DNA of 46,453 nucleotides from Deltaproteobacteria bacterium Ga0077550 (lineage in GTDB: Bacteria; Myxococcota_A; Polyangia; Nannocystales; Nannocystaceae), in assembly GCA_001464385.1 (NCBI GenBank), contig LNFB01000168.1, forward strand, positions 1 to 46,453. Direction: 5' to 3'. The notes under the pieces are model-generated. The model worked only from the letters and a program-made list of their open reading frames with translations. It ran no database searches and was not told the DNA's origin. Within the stretch, counting starts at the first letter, position 1; every line of letters begins with the position of its first letter. Of the stretch, positions 28,594 through 36,882 are shown one piece after another. The position numbers were made by a program, and so were the translations under genes.

Positions 28594-29610
28594 GTGAGTC
28601 GCGACACAGCCCGCAAGACCGACACCTCCCCGCCGTCATCCGGCGCCGGCCCCGACCTCGACCACCTGCGGCATCTGTACACCCAGATGCTGCGGATCCG
28701 CCGGTTCGAGGAGGCCGCCGCCCGCGCGTACACGCAAGGGAAGATCAGCGGGTTCCTCCACCTCTACATCGGGCAGGAGGCGATCGCGGTCGCGACCGCC
28801 GACCTGATGGAGCCCGGGGATCGCGTCGTCACGACGTACCGCGATCACGGCTTCGCGATCGCGCTCGGCTGTGACTCCGGCGCGTGCATGGCCGAGCTCT
28901 TCGGCAAGGCGACGGGCCTGGTCGGCGGCGTCGGCGGCTCGATGCACTTCTTCGCCAAGGACAAGGGCCTCTGGGGCGGCTACGCGATCGTCGGCAGCCA
29001 CGTGCCGGTCGCGGCGGGTCACGCCTTCGCCAGCAAGTACAACCAGGACGGGCGGGTCACGCTGTGCTTCCTCGGCGAGGGCGCGATGCACATCGGCGCC
29101 ACGGCCGAGGGCATGAACCTCGCCGGCCTGTGGCGGCTGCCGATCGTGTTCGTCATCGAGAACAACATGTACGCGATGGGGACGCCGCTGAGCCGGCAGA
29201 GCCCGGTCGACGATCTGACCTCGCGCGCCCCGGGCTGGGCGCTGGCGTCGGACCGCTTCGTCGTGAACGACGTCCTCGAGACCCGCACGCGCCTCGCCGA
29301 GGCCGTCGCGCACGCGCGCAACGAGAACCGGCCCGCGCTCGTCGAGCTGCTCACGTACCGCTTCCGCGGCCACAGCATGTCGGACCCGGGCAAGTACCGC
29401 ACGAAGGACGAGGTCGACGAGTGGCGCAGCCGCGATCCGCTGCACCGCAGCGAGCAGCAGCTCCGCGACGCCGGCATCACCGAGGACGCGCTCACCGCCA
29501 TCGACGACGGCATCATCGCCGAGATGGACGCCGCGACGGCGTTCGCTGACGAGTCGCCGTTGCCGGAGCCGGCCCACCGCTTCCGCCACAACTTGATCGA
29601 GGACGTCTGA
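28594..29610 (+). CDS. pdhA: Pyruvate dehydrogenase E1 component, alpha subunit
   Basis: 338 residues from a GTG at 28594, with a GAGGA Shine-Dalgarno 5 bases upstream. It decarboxylates pyruvate with thiamine diphosphate (TPP) as the first step of the complex. Visible motifs: MLRIRRFEEAAARAYTQGKI at the N-terminus, FLHLYIGQEAIAVA, GSMHFFAKDKGLWGGYAIVG (phosphorylation-loop region in eukaryotes), the TPP-binding block GEGAMHIGATAEGMNLAGLW ending in ENN, and YRFRGHSMSDPGKYRTK. It heads a three-gene operon with E1 beta (3 bp later) and E2. An extended -10 candidate lies 25 bp upstream. Confidence 0.96.
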   Translation: MSRDTARKTDTSPPSSGAGPDLDHLRHLYTQMLRIRRFEEAAARAYTQGKISGFLHLYIGQEAIAVATADLMEPGDRVVTTYRDHGFAIALGCDSGACMAELFGKATGLVGGVGGSMHFFAKDKGLWGGYAIVGSHVPVAAGHAFASKYNQDGRVTLCFLGEGAMHIGATAEGMNLAGLWRLPIVFVIENNMYAMGTPLSRQSPVDDLTSRAPGWALASDRFVVNDVLETRTRLAEAVAHARNENRPALVELLTYRFRGHSMSDPGKYRTKDEVDEWRSRDPLHRSEQQLRDAGITEDALTAIDDGIIAEMDAATAFADESPLPEPAHRFRHNLIEDV

Positions 29611-29613
29611 ACC

Positions 29614-30609
29614 ATGGCGACGCTGCAGATCCGTGAGGCGCTCCGCGCGGCCATCGACGAAGAGATGGCCCGCGACGAGCGCGTGTTCGTGATGGGCGAA
29701 GAGGTCGGCCACTACGACGGGGCCTACAAGGTCACCGAGGGGCTGCTCAAGAAGTACGGCGAGCGGCGCGTGGTCGACACGCCGATCGCCGAGGCCGGGT
29801 TCGCCGGCATCGGCATCGGGGCGGCGATGTGCGGCCTGCGGCCGATCATCGAGTTCATGACCTTCAACTTCTCGGCGGTCGCGTTCGACCAGATCCTCAA
29901 CAACGCCGCCAAGCTCCACCAGCTCACCGCTGGGCAGTTCACGCTGCCGATGGTGTTCCGCGGGCCCAACGGCGCGGCGCACATGCTGAGCTCGACGCAC
30001 AGCCAGGCGTTCGAGAGCTTCTACTGCGGGTTCCCGGGGGTGAAGGTCGTCTCGGTCGCCACGCCGTACGACGCCAAGGGTCTGCTCAAGACCGCCATCC
30101 GCGACGACAACCCGATCATCTTCTTCGAGAGCGAGATCATGTACGCCAACCGCGGGGAGGTCCCCGACGAGGAGTACCTGATCCCGATCGGCAAGGCCGA
30201 CATCAAGCGGCCCCTCACCGGGACCGGCATCGGCGTCACGGTGATCACCTGGGGGCAGGGGCTGTCGGTCGCGCTCGCCGCCGCCGAGCTCGCCGCGCCC
30301 GAGGGGCTCGACTGCGAGGTCATCGATCTCCGCTCGCTGCGGCCGCTCGACGACGAGGCCGTCCTCGCCAGCGTGCGCAAGACCAACCGCGTCGTGCTCG
30401 TCTACCACGGCTGGCCGTATGGGGGCACCGGCGCCGAGGTCAGCGATCGGATCCAGCGCCTCGCCTTCGATCACCTCGACGCCCCCGTGCTGCGCGTCTG
30501 CTACGAGGACGTCAACATGCCCTACGCCGAGAACCTCGAGCAGCTGGTGCTGCCGAGCCCGGCCAAGGCCCTCGAAGCGTTCCGCGAAGTCGCCTACCGC
30601 AAGGTCTAG
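29614..30609 (+). CDS. pdhB: Pyruvate dehydrogenase E1 component, beta subunit
   Basis: 331 residues, the usual length for the alpha2beta2-type enzyme. The N-terminus MATLQIREALRAAIDEEMAR is followed by FVMGEEVGHYDGAYKVTEGL, which includes the TPP-activating Glu region, then DTPIAEAGFAGIGIGAAMCG and EFMTFNFSAVAFDQILNNAA. The C-terminal transketolase-like domain has EVIDLRSLRPLDDEAVLASV. It joins E1 alpha to make the active site. It begins 3 bp after the alpha subunit stop, so expression is coupled. Confidence 0.96.
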   Translation: MATLQIREALRAAIDEEMARDERVFVMGEEVGHYDGAYKVTEGLLKKYGERRVVDTPIAEAGFAGIGIGAAMCGLRPIIEFMTFNFSAVAFDQILNNAAKLHQLTAGQFTLPMVFRGPNGAAHMLSSTHSQAFESFYCGFPGVKVVSVATPYDAKGLLKTAIRDDNPIIFFESEIMYANRGEVPDEEYLIPIGKADIKRPLTGTGIGVTVITWGQGLSVALAAAELAAPEGLDCEVIDLRSLRPLDDEAVLASVRKTNRVVLVYHGWPYGGTGAEVSDRIQRLAFDHLDAPVLRVCYEDVNMPYAENLEQLVLPSPAKALEAFREVAYRKV

Positions 30610-30618
30610 AAATCGAAC

Positions 30619-31866
30619 ATGGCTACGATCGTCCAGCTCCCCCGCCTCAGCGACACCATGGAGGAGGGCGTGATTGCCAAGTGGCACATCAAGCTCGGTG
30701 ACAAGGTGAAGCGCGGCCAGCTCATCGCCGAGATCGAGACCGACAAGGCGACGATGGAGTTCGAGTCGTTCGACTCGGGTGTCGTGCTCGAGCTCATCGC
30801 GGCCGAGGGCCAGACGCTGCCGATCGGCGCTCCGATCGCGGTGTTCGGCAAGGAGGGCGAGGATCCGAAGTCGGCCAAGCCGAGCGCGGCGGCCCCGGCT
30901 GCTGCAGCTCCGGCTGCCGCCGCTGCCCCTCCCGCCGCTGCTGCTCCGGCGGCGGCTCCGGCTGCGCCCGCGGCCGCGCCGGTCGCAGCAGCTCCAGCCG
31001 CCGAGGCGCCCGCTGCGGCCGACAACGACCGCATCGCCGCGTCGCCGCTCGCCCGTCGCCTCGCGCGCGAGCAGGGCCTGGCACTCTCGCAGATCCCCGG
31101 CTCGGGCCCCCACGGTCGCATCGTCAAGACCGACGTCGAGCGGGCAGCGGCCGGCGCCGCCATGCGACCGGGTGCTGCGCCCGCGCCGGTCGGCGACACC
31201 GTGCTCGAGCTGTCGCAGATGCGCAAGGCGATCGCGCGGCGCATGTCCCAGGCCAACGCCGAGATCCCGCACTTCTACCTCACGATCGCGATCGACATGG
31301 GCCGCGTCGCCGCCGTGCGCGACGAGCTCGCCGCCGCCGAGATCAAGGTCTCGTTCAACGACTTCGTGATCCTCGGCTGCGCCAAGGCGCTGCGGATCCA
31401 CCCCGAGGTCAACGCGTACTGGAACGGCCAGACCATCGTGCGCCGCGGCGACGTGCACATCGGTATCGCGGTGGCCCTCGACGAGGGCCTCGTGGTCCCG
31501 GTCGTGCGCCACGCCGACGCGCTGTCGCTGTCGAAGATCGCCGAGACCGCCCGCGACCTGGGCGGCCGCGCCCGCGCCAAGACGCTCGACGCCGCGTCGC
31601 TGTCGGGCTCGACGTTCACCATCTCCAACCTCGGCATGTTCGGCATCGAGGCCTTCGCCGCGGTGGTGAACCCGGGCGAGGGGGCCATCCTCGCGGTCGG
31701 CGGCATCAGCGACGAGGCCGTCGTCGTCGACGGCGCGCTCGCGATCGGCAAGCGCATGCGCGTGACCCTGTCCTGCGACCACCGCGTGATGGATGGCGCG
31801 GGCGGGGCCCGCTTCCTCGCGACGCTGCGCGGGCTGCTCGAGCACCCCGTGCGCCTGCTGGCCTGA
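30619..31866 (+). CDS. pdhC: Dihydrolipoamide acetyltransferase (E2) of pyruvate dehydrogenase
   Basis: 415 residues. Residues 1-80 are one lipoyl domain, with K43 in IETDKATMEFES as the lipoylation site. A flexible Ala/Pro linker spans about residues 93-133. The peripheral subunit-binding domain (about 138-175) has ASPLARRLAREQGLALSQIP and GRIVKTDVERA. The catalytic acyltransferase domain ends with CDHRVMDGAGGARFLATLR, holding H388 and D392 of the HxxxDG signature. It transfers the acetyl group to CoA. It starts 9 bp after pdhB. No E3 gene follows, so E3 must be supplied from elsewhere. Confidence 0.96.
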   Translation: MATIVQLPRLSDTMEEGVIAKWHIKLGDKVKRGQLIAEIETDKATMEFESFDSGVVLELIAAEGQTLPIGAPIAVFGKEGEDPKSAKPSAAAPAAAAPAAAAAPPAAAAPAAAPAAPAAAPVAAAPAAEAPAAADNDRIAASPLARRLAREQGLALSQIPGSGPHGRIVKTDVERAAAGAAMRPGAAPAPVGDTVLELSQMRKAIARRMSQANAEIPHFYLTIAIDMGRVAAVRDELAAAEIKVSFNDFVILGCAKALRIHPEVNAYWNGQTIVRRGDVHIGIAVALDEGLVVPVVRHADALSLSKIAETARDLGGRARAKTLDAASLSGSTFTISNLGMFGIEAFAAVVNPGEGAILAVGGISDEAVVVDGALAIGKRMRVTLSCDHRVMDGAGGARFLATLRGLLEHPVRLLA

Positions 31867-31905
31867 CGCGGCGCGGCCCGGTCGGCGCCGGGCCGGGCGT
31901 CGCGG
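31867..31905. terminator. Strong hairpin between convergent pdhC and glnA
   Basis: In the 43-bp gap between the two stops, CGGCCCGG (31874-31881) and CCGGGCCG (31888-31895) form a perfect 8-bp GC stem with a 6-nt loop. An outer GACGC/GCGTC pairing can extend it. Neither strand has a T-run, so it is a GC hairpin typical of high-GC termination rather than a classical intrinsic terminator. It can serve both genes. Confidence 0.55.
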
Positions 31906-31909
31906 ATCC

Positions 31910-33367
31910 CTAGAACCGGTTCCAGAGGTACTGGTTGGTGACCTCGTGGTGGAACTGCACCTCGGCGCGCTTGATGAGGGAGCCCAGGGCCTTGGGGCAG
32001 CGCTCCGCCGACGCGAGCTTCACCTCGGCGAAGCGGCTCTGCACCGACTCGCCGAGCAGGTCGGTGATCGTCTTGCTGCCCTTGAACAGGCGCAGCGCGT
32101 CGTGGATGTTGTCCGGCAGGAACCGCGTGCGCGAGCGCTTGTTCGGATCCGGATCCGACTGCGGGCCCTCGAGGCCGGTGCGCAGCAGGGCGTAGACGGC
32201 CATGTACGGGTTGGCGTCGGGGGCGACCGAGCGGACCTCGATGCGGGCCGATCGCTCGTTGCCCAGGGGGATGCGGACCATCGAGCCGCGGTCGCTGGCC
32301 GAGGCCTTGATCTGGTTGGGCGCTTCGTAGTGCGGGTCGAGCCGGCGATAGGCGTTCACGCTGGCGTTGAGCACGAGGCACAGGTCGCTGGCGTTGTTGA
32401 GCAGGCGGTCGATGAAGTCCCAGCCCGGCGCGGACAGGCCGCTGTCGCCGTCCTTGTCCCAGAACAGGTTCTTGCCGCCCTGCGACAGCGAGATGTTGGT
32501 GTGCATGCCGCTGCCGTTGATGCCGGTGACCGGCTTGGGCAGGAAGCACGCGGTCATGCCGAGGTTCTGCGCGACCTGGCGGCACAGCAGCTTGTACAGC
32601 AGCACCTGGTCGGCGGCGATGCACGCCTCGCTGTAGCTGTAGTTCATCTCGAACTGCGACGGCGCGACCTCGGGGTGGTCCTTCTCGTTGGCGAAGCCCA
32701 TCGCGCGCTGGGCCTCGGCGGCGGCGTCGATGAAGCGGCGCAGGTCGTCCCCCGGCAGCGAGTGGTAGTAGCCGCCGGTCGAGATGAACTCGAACTGGTT
32801 GGTCTCGGGGTAGTGCTGCTCGGCGTCGCGGCCGCGGAACAGGAACCCCTCGATCTCCATCGCCACGTTGGCGATCATCTGCTGCTTGGCGTACAGCTCG
32901 GAGGTGAACTGCTTGAGCCGCGAGCGGAGGTCCGCGGCGTACGGTGAGCCGTCCTGCGCGAGCACGTCGGCGAACACCAGGACCTTGCCGGGGCCGAACA
33001 CGTCGGCGGGCATCCACCAGAACGCGGGCCAGTCGATCGACAGGCGCAGATCCGACTCGTGCTGCGCCGAGAACCCGCGGATCGACGAGCCGTCGAATGT
33101 GAGGTTGTCGGCCGAGCGCAGCAGGAACTTCTTGTCGTAGTCGAGCATGTGCAGCCGGCCCTCGAGGTCGGCGAAGCACACGGTCACGGCCTTGATCCGC
33201 TTCTCGTCGCTCAGGTACTTGACCCGCTGCTCCCGGACCATGTCGACCGGCGTGCGCTCCAGGCGCTGCCGCTTGGCCTCCAGGTTCATCTCCTCGAGCT
33301 GCTCGTAACGGATCTCGAGGAAGTCGCGGAGGCTGGTACGGTCGGTGAGTCCTTCGGTCGGGGGCAT
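31910..33367 (-). CDS. glnA: Glutamine synthetase, GS-I-like
   Basis: 485 residues from the ATG at 33367. It makes glutamine from glutamate, ammonia and ATP in a dodecamer. Landmarks are FDGSSIRGFSAQHESDLRL, PSQFEMNYS (metal/Glu ligands), NGSGMHTNISL, and the ATP/Glu block RIEVRSVAPDANPYMAVYAL. The Tyr adenylylation loop (NLYDLP-like) of enterobacterial GS-I-beta is not present, so control by AmtR/GlnE-type adenylylation is unlikely. The first ~60 residues are an extra helical extension. The C-terminus ends FHHEVTNQYLWNRF instead of the PxPxEFxxY ending. An AT-rich promoter-like region lies directly upstream. Confidence 0.92.
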   Translation of the reverse strand: MPPTEGLTDRTSLRDFLEIRYEQLEEMNLEAKRQRLERTPVDMVREQRVKYLSDEKRIKAVTVCFADLEGRLHMLDYDKKFLLRSADNLTFDGSSIRGFSAQHESDLRLSIDWPAFWWMPADVFGPGKVLVFADVLAQDGSPYAADLRSRLKQFTSELYAKQQMIANVAMEIEGFLFRGRDAEQHYPETNQFEFISTGGYYHSLPGDDLRRFIDAAAEAQRAMGFANEKDHPEVAPSQFEMNYSYSEACIAADQVLLYKLLCRQVAQNLGMTACFLPKPVTGINGSGMHTNISLSQGGKNLFWDKDGDSGLSAPGWDFIDRLLNNASDLCLVLNASVNAYRRLDPHYEAPNQIKASASDRGSMVRIPLGNERSARIEVRSVAPDANPYMAVYALLRTGLEGPQSDPDPNKRSRTRFLPDNIHDALRLFKGSKTITDLLGESVQSRFAEVKLASAERCPKALGSLIKRAEVQFHHEVTNQYLWNRF

Positions 33368-33373
33368 GGACGC

Positions 33374-33403
33374 TATATGGTCCCGCGACTACCCTTATGG
33401 CAA
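33374..33403 (-). promoter_or_regulatory. Candidate sigma-70-type promoter of glnA
   Basis: On the minus strand, TTGCCA (33398-33403) and CATATA (33374-33379) are separated by 18 bp in one of the few AT-rich spots of this window. The -10 lies only 6 bp from the ATG, so the transcript would be nearly leaderless. I found no sigma-54 GG-N10-GC element. Weak evidence. Confidence 0.3.
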
Positions 33404-33470
33404 GCGAATTAATGCTAGCCGTCTCGATTTTTAGATGAAGGGCCCCCACTGCGGGCCGGCGCTGGGGGCG

Positions 33471-34340
33471 TCAGGCCCAGTAGAGGATCCCGCCGGTCAC
33501 CGCGAGGTACGCCACGCAGATCGCCAGGAACAGCGGGTCGCGGAGCATCTCCTCGGTGGGGCTCTCGGCCTCGTGGCGCGTCGTGGTGAGGTGGGTGAAG
33601 CGGGCGATCCCCAGCAGGGGGAAGGGCACCGTCCAGATCAACGCGTCGGTGCCGAAGGTCGCCACCGTGCTCGCGCTCTGCGTGTACAGGCCGTAGACGA
33701 CGACGACCAGTGCGGCGAGCACGAACATGATCACCCGCAGGCTGGAGAGGCGGTAGCTCGCCAGCGCGGCGCGTTGTTGATCGGCCTGGGCGCTGCCGGC
33801 GAGCTCGTGGGCCCGCTTGCCGAAGCCGAGGAACATCGCCAGCAGGAACGTGCAGGCCAGCACCCAGTGCGAGGCCGTCACCCCGGTGGCGAACGCCCCG
33901 GCGAGCACGCGCAGAATGAAGAAGGTCGCGATCGACAGCACGTCGAGGTACGCGATCTTCTTGAGGCGGAACGTGTACGCGATGTTGAGCACGAAGTACG
34001 TGCTCAGCACCGCGGCGTACTGCGGCGACAGCAGGAACGCCGCCGCGGCGCACACCGGCACCGCGATGACGAGGAAGGTCCGCGCGACGCCGACGGGCAG
34101 TGCGCCCGAGGCGATCGGCCGGCTCCGCTTCTGCGGATGCAGGCGATCCTGCGGCGCATCGACGAGGTCGTTGAGGACGTAGACGCAGCCAGAGATGAGG
34201 CAGAACAGCGCGACACCCACGGCCGTCCGCGCCAATGCGACGCCATCGAACAGCCGCAATGCAAAGAACAGCGGAACGGCGACGAACACGTTCTTGACCC
34301 ACTGGCGCGGCCGCAGGGTCTTGATCAGCGCAACGATCAC
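33471..34340 (-). CDS. UbiA-family prenyltransferase, decaprenyl-phosphate phosphoribosyltransferase-like
   Basis: 289 residues from a GTG at 34340 (VIVALIKTLRPRQWVKNVF); ATG codons further upstream give Arg/Pro-rich text. About nine transmembrane helices are visible. The first UbiA aspartate motif is in YVLNDLVDAPQDRLHPQKRS (NDxxDxxxD). RPRQWVKN at the N-terminus and the DRLHPQKRSRPIASG run match the DPPR-synthase branch (Mycobacterium Rv3806c), which transfers phosphoribose to a prenyl phosphate. Because mqnB and mqnD lie next door, a menaquinone prenyltransferase (MqnP) was considered, but the motifs fit DPPR synthase better. It is divergent from mqnB. Confidence 0.82.
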   Translation of the reverse strand: MIVALIKTLRPRQWVKNVFVAVPLFFALRLFDGVALARTAVGVALFCLISGCVYVLNDLVDAPQDRLHPQKRSRPIASGALPVGVARTFLVIAVPVCAAAAFLLSPQYAAVLSTYFVLNIAYTFRLKKIAYLDVLSIATFFILRVLAGAFATGVTASHWVLACTFLLAMFLGFGKRAHELAGSAQADQQRAALASYRLSSLRVIMFVLAALVVVVYGLYTQSASTVATFGTDALIWTVPFPLLGIARFTHLTTTRHEAESPTEEMLRDPLFLAICVAYLAVTGGILYWA

Positions 34341-34527
34341 GGTAGCCCTGGGACTATGGCATGGGGCCGGCCGCGGCGCACGTGGGCGCGTTCGGGGCTC
34401 CGCGGGCGCGCGGGGTTGGCCGCGGCGCGAGCCTCGGCGCAACCGTGGCGCGCCGGGCGTGCGGGCCGCGGCTGCTCGAGCCCCTCGGGTCGTGTCGGCA
34501 GGGTCGCCGCCGTCGTCGCTTTGGCGT

Positions 34528-35163
34528 ATGCCTTGGCCGGTGCAGACGCTCTGGGTCTACGCCGCGCCGGCCGAGGGCCAGGCGATCGCCGCGGCGATCG
34601 GGCCGCAGCGCAGCCTCGCGGTGGGCGTGGGTAAGGCCGCCGCAGCGCACGGCGTCACGGTCGCGCTGGTGCGCGGCGGGGTCGGGCGGGTCGTCTCCGC
34701 GGGCGTGTGCGGGGTCCATCGCGCCGCGGGGCTGGCAGTGGGCCAGTGCTGCGTCGTGGGCGACGAGCGGTTCGTCGACGAGGGCGTGCGGACCCCCGAG
34801 GGGTTCATGGATCTCGCGGCGCTCGGCCTCGGATCGGGCGGCCCGCTGCGCGCGGATGCGGAGGCGGTCCGGGGCGCAGCCGCGATCCTCGGGGCACCCG
34901 TGCTGGGCGGTGGCACGGTGTCGACGTGCTCGGGCACCGACGCGCTGGCGTCCGAGCGCGCGGCCCGTCACCCCGAGGCGATGATCGAGACCATGGAGGG
35001 CGCCGCGATCGCGCTGTGCTGCGCGCGGCTCGGCGTGCCGTGGGTGGGCCTGCGCACGATCAGCAATCTCACCGGCGACCGCGGGCGCGCCGGCTGGGAT
35101 CTCCCGACTGCGCTCGCCGAACTCGAACGGGCGTGCGCGCGGCTGCACGCGGCAGGGTGGTGA
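34528..35163 (+). CDS. mqnB: Futalosine hydrolase
   Basis: 211 residues from the ATG at 34528; a GTG four codons later is also possible. It is a nucleosidase-fold enzyme that splits futalosine (or the aminodeoxy form) to free dehypoxanthine futalosine in the futalosine route to menaquinone. Visible motifs: VGVGKAAAAHGVTVALVRGG, SAGVCGVHRAAGLAVGQCCV, FVDEGVRTPEGFMDLAALG, the active-site ETMEGAAIALCCARLGVPWV and the end LRTISNLTGDRGRAGWDLPT. The TGA overlaps a GTG of mqnD, so the two are coupled. Confidence 0.9.
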   Translation: MPWPVQTLWVYAAPAEGQAIAAAIGPQRSLAVGVGKAAAAHGVTVALVRGGVGRVVSAGVCGVHRAAGLAVGQCCVVGDERFVDEGVRTPEGFMDLAALGLGSGGPLRADAEAVRGAAAILGAPVLGGGTVSTCSGTDALASERAARHPEAMIETMEGAAIALCCARLGVPWVGLRTISNLTGDRGRAGWDLPTALAELERACARLHAAGW

Positions 35164-35168
35164 GGATC

Positions 35169-35993
35169 ATGGCGCTGAGCCTGGGCTTCTCGAGCTGTCC
35201 CAACGACACCTTCATGTTCGACGCGCTCGTGCACGCCCGGATCGCCGGCGCGCCCGCGGTCGCGCCCACGATCGAGGACATCGAGGCGCTCAACGAGCGG
35301 GCGTGCGGCGCGGTGGCCTCGGCGCGCCTCGACGTCACGAAGCTCAGCGTCGGCGCGCTGCCCGAGGCGCTGGATCGCTACGCGGTGCTGGCCACCGGTG
35401 CTGCGCTCGGCCGCGGCTGCGGCCCGCTGGTCGTACGTCGCCGCGATCGCGACGATCTGCGATCGACGACGGCGCTCGCCGGGCGCCGGGTCGCGGTGCC
35501 TGGCCTGCGCACCACGGCGTGGCGCCTGCTGCAGGCGTTCGCGCCGGGCTGCGAGCCGGTCGCGATGCGCTTCGATCGTGTGATGCCGGCGGTCGCCGCG
35601 GGCGGGGTCGACGCGGGCCTCGTGATCCACGAGGGCCGCTTCACCTACCGCGATCACGATCTGCACTGCGTCGCGGATCTCGGCGAGCTGTGGGAGGCCG
35701 ACACGCGCCTGCCCGTGCCGCTCGGGGTCATCACGGCGCGCCGGGACCTCGCCGACGCCGACGCCGCGGCGATCGAGGCGGCGCTCGGCGAGTCGGTGCG
35801 CTTCGCGTTCGCGCACCCCGAGGTGAGTCGGCCGTGGGTCCGCGAACTCGCCGCGGAGCTCGGCGACGATGTCATCGCCCAGCACATCGCGCTGTACGTG
35901 AACGCGAGCAGCCTCGGGCTCGACGACGAGTGCCGCCGGGCGATCACCACGCTGCTGACGCGCTGCGGTTGCACCGCCTCGCCCTGGCGCTGA
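35169..35993 (+). CDS. mqnD: 1,4-Dihydroxy-6-naphthoate synthase
   Basis: 274 residues from the ATG at 35169 (MALSLGFSSCPNDTFMFDAL). A GTG at 35160 that overlaps the mqnB stop would add three residues. LGFSSCPNDTF is the diagnostic start of MqnD, distinct from MqnA (which begins 'xxIGxVxYLNT'). It is a periplasmic-binding-protein fold enzyme that cleaves cyclic dehypoxanthine futalosine to 1,4-dihydroxy-6-naphthoate. HEGRFTY carries the catalytic histidine region, and PLGVITARRDL and FAHPEVSRPWVRELAAELGD complete the domain. With mqnB it shows that menaquinone is made by the futalosine path. Confidence 0.92.
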   Translation: MALSLGFSSCPNDTFMFDALVHARIAGAPAVAPTIEDIEALNERACGAVASARLDVTKLSVGALPEALDRYAVLATGAALGRGCGPLVVRRRDRDDLRSTTALAGRRVAVPGLRTTAWRLLQAFAPGCEPVAMRFDRVMPAVAAGGVDAGLVIHEGRFTYRDHDLHCVADLGELWEADTRLPVPLGVITARRDLADADAAAIEAALGESVRFAFAHPEVSRPWVRELAAELGDDVIAQHIALYVNASSLGLDDECRRAITTLLTRCGCTASPWR

Positions 35994-36006
35994 CGCTCCG
36001 TCGGGT

Positions 36007-36207
36007 TCAGCTCCGGGGCAGCGCGCGGCCGTCGGCGTCGAGGACGATCCAGAACTCGGGCCAGCGCGGGATCTCGACGAGCGTCGCGACGACCTCGTCG
36101 AAGTTGTGCGGGTACGTGCGCTTCACGTAGCGAATGATCGCGTCGGCGCTCGGCGACTCGACGAAGTGGGGCTCGAGCGGCGGGAACTCGTAGCGGTACT
36201 TCTTCAT
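36007..36207 (-). CDS. Small conserved-looking hypothetical protein, 66 residues
   Basis: MKKYRYEFPPLEPHFVESPS...DAIIRYVKRTYP, then EVVATLVEIPRWPEFWIVLD. It has no Cys, signal or membrane helix. The codon use matches the surrounding genes. The compact alpha/beta pattern (N-terminal strands, an amphipathic helix, an aromatic C-terminal strand) suggests a small folded domain. It begins 25 bp after the stop of the adenosyltransferase on the same strand, so it may be co-transcribed with it. No function recognised. Confidence 0.6.
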   Translation of the reverse strand: MKKYRYEFPPLEPHFVESPSADAIIRYVKRTYPHNFDEVVATLVEIPRWPEFWIVLDADGRALPRS

Positions 36208-36232
36208 GAGCGATGGTCCCGTGGGCGCGGGT

Positions 36233-36823
36233 TCACACGGACGTCGGGTCCCACAGCACCTCGGCCTCGCCGAAGGTGTGGGTCATCGACCGCGCGAGCA
36301 CGAAGAGGTAGTCCGAGAGGCGGTTGACGTAGTGCAGCGCCGCGGGCCGCACGTGCTCGCCGCGAGACAGCGCGACCAGCTCCCGCTCGGCCCGCCGACA
36401 GACCGTCCGCCCGAGGTGACACACGGCGGCCGCCGGCCCACCGCCCGGGAGGATGAAGCTGCGCAGGGGCTCGAGCGCGTCGTTGTGCCCGTCGATCTCG
36501 TGCTCGAGGCGCTCGACATGGCGGTCGTGCACCGCGAGCTTGGGCGTCTCGCCCTCGGGCATCGGCGTCGCAAGCTCGGCGCCGAGGTTGAACAGCTCCT
36601 GCTGGATCCGGCCGAGCTCCGCGTCGACGCGATCGCAGAACGCGGGGTGCTGCGGGACCACCCGCGCGACCTCGACGCGGAGCATGCCGAGCACGCAGTT
36701 GAGCTCGTCGATGTCGCCGTAGCTGCGGATGCGCTGGTGGTCCTTGCCCACGCGGTCGCCCGTCGCGAGCATCGTGCCGCCGTCGTCGCCGGATCGTGTG
36801 TAGACCTTGGAGATGTAGACCAC
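36233..36823 (-). CDS. Cob(I)alamin adenosyltransferase, PduO type
   Basis: 196 residues from a GTG at 36823 (translated MVYISKVYTRSGDDGGTMLA). It transfers the adenosyl group of ATP to cob(I)alamin, making adenosylcobalamin. The ATP-binding N-terminus KVYTRSGDDGGT, the GDIDELNCVLG motif, and HYVNRLSDYLFVLAR (the Arg/Asn cobalamin-site helix) are all present. Adenosylcobalamin supports methylmalonyl-CoA mutase and ribonucleotide reductase in this group. A link with the B12 riboswitch at 42906-43088 is thematic only; they are 6 kb apart. Confidence 0.92.
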   Translation of the reverse strand: MVYISKVYTRSGDDGGTMLATGDRVGKDHQRIRSYGDIDELNCVLGMLRVEVARVVPQHPAFCDRVDAELGRIQQELFNLGAELATPMPEGETPKLAVHDRHVERLEHEIDGHNDALEPLRSFILPGGGPAAAVCHLGRTVCRRAERELVALSRGEHVRPAALHYVNRLSDYLFVLARSMTHTFGEAEVLWDPTSV

Positions 36824-36882
36824 GCGGCCGCCACCCTAGTCCGGCGACACCGCGCGATCCAGGGGATCGTCGGCCGACGGAG

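Noticed and set aside
33368..33440. Sigma-54 promoter for glnA
   Set aside because: No GG and GC pair with 10 bp between them was found on the minus strand.
33471..34340. MqnP-type menaquinone prenyltransferase
   Set aside because: RPRQWVKN and the DRLHPQKRSRPIASG block match decaprenyl-phosphate phosphoribosyltransferases, so position next to mqnB was not enough.
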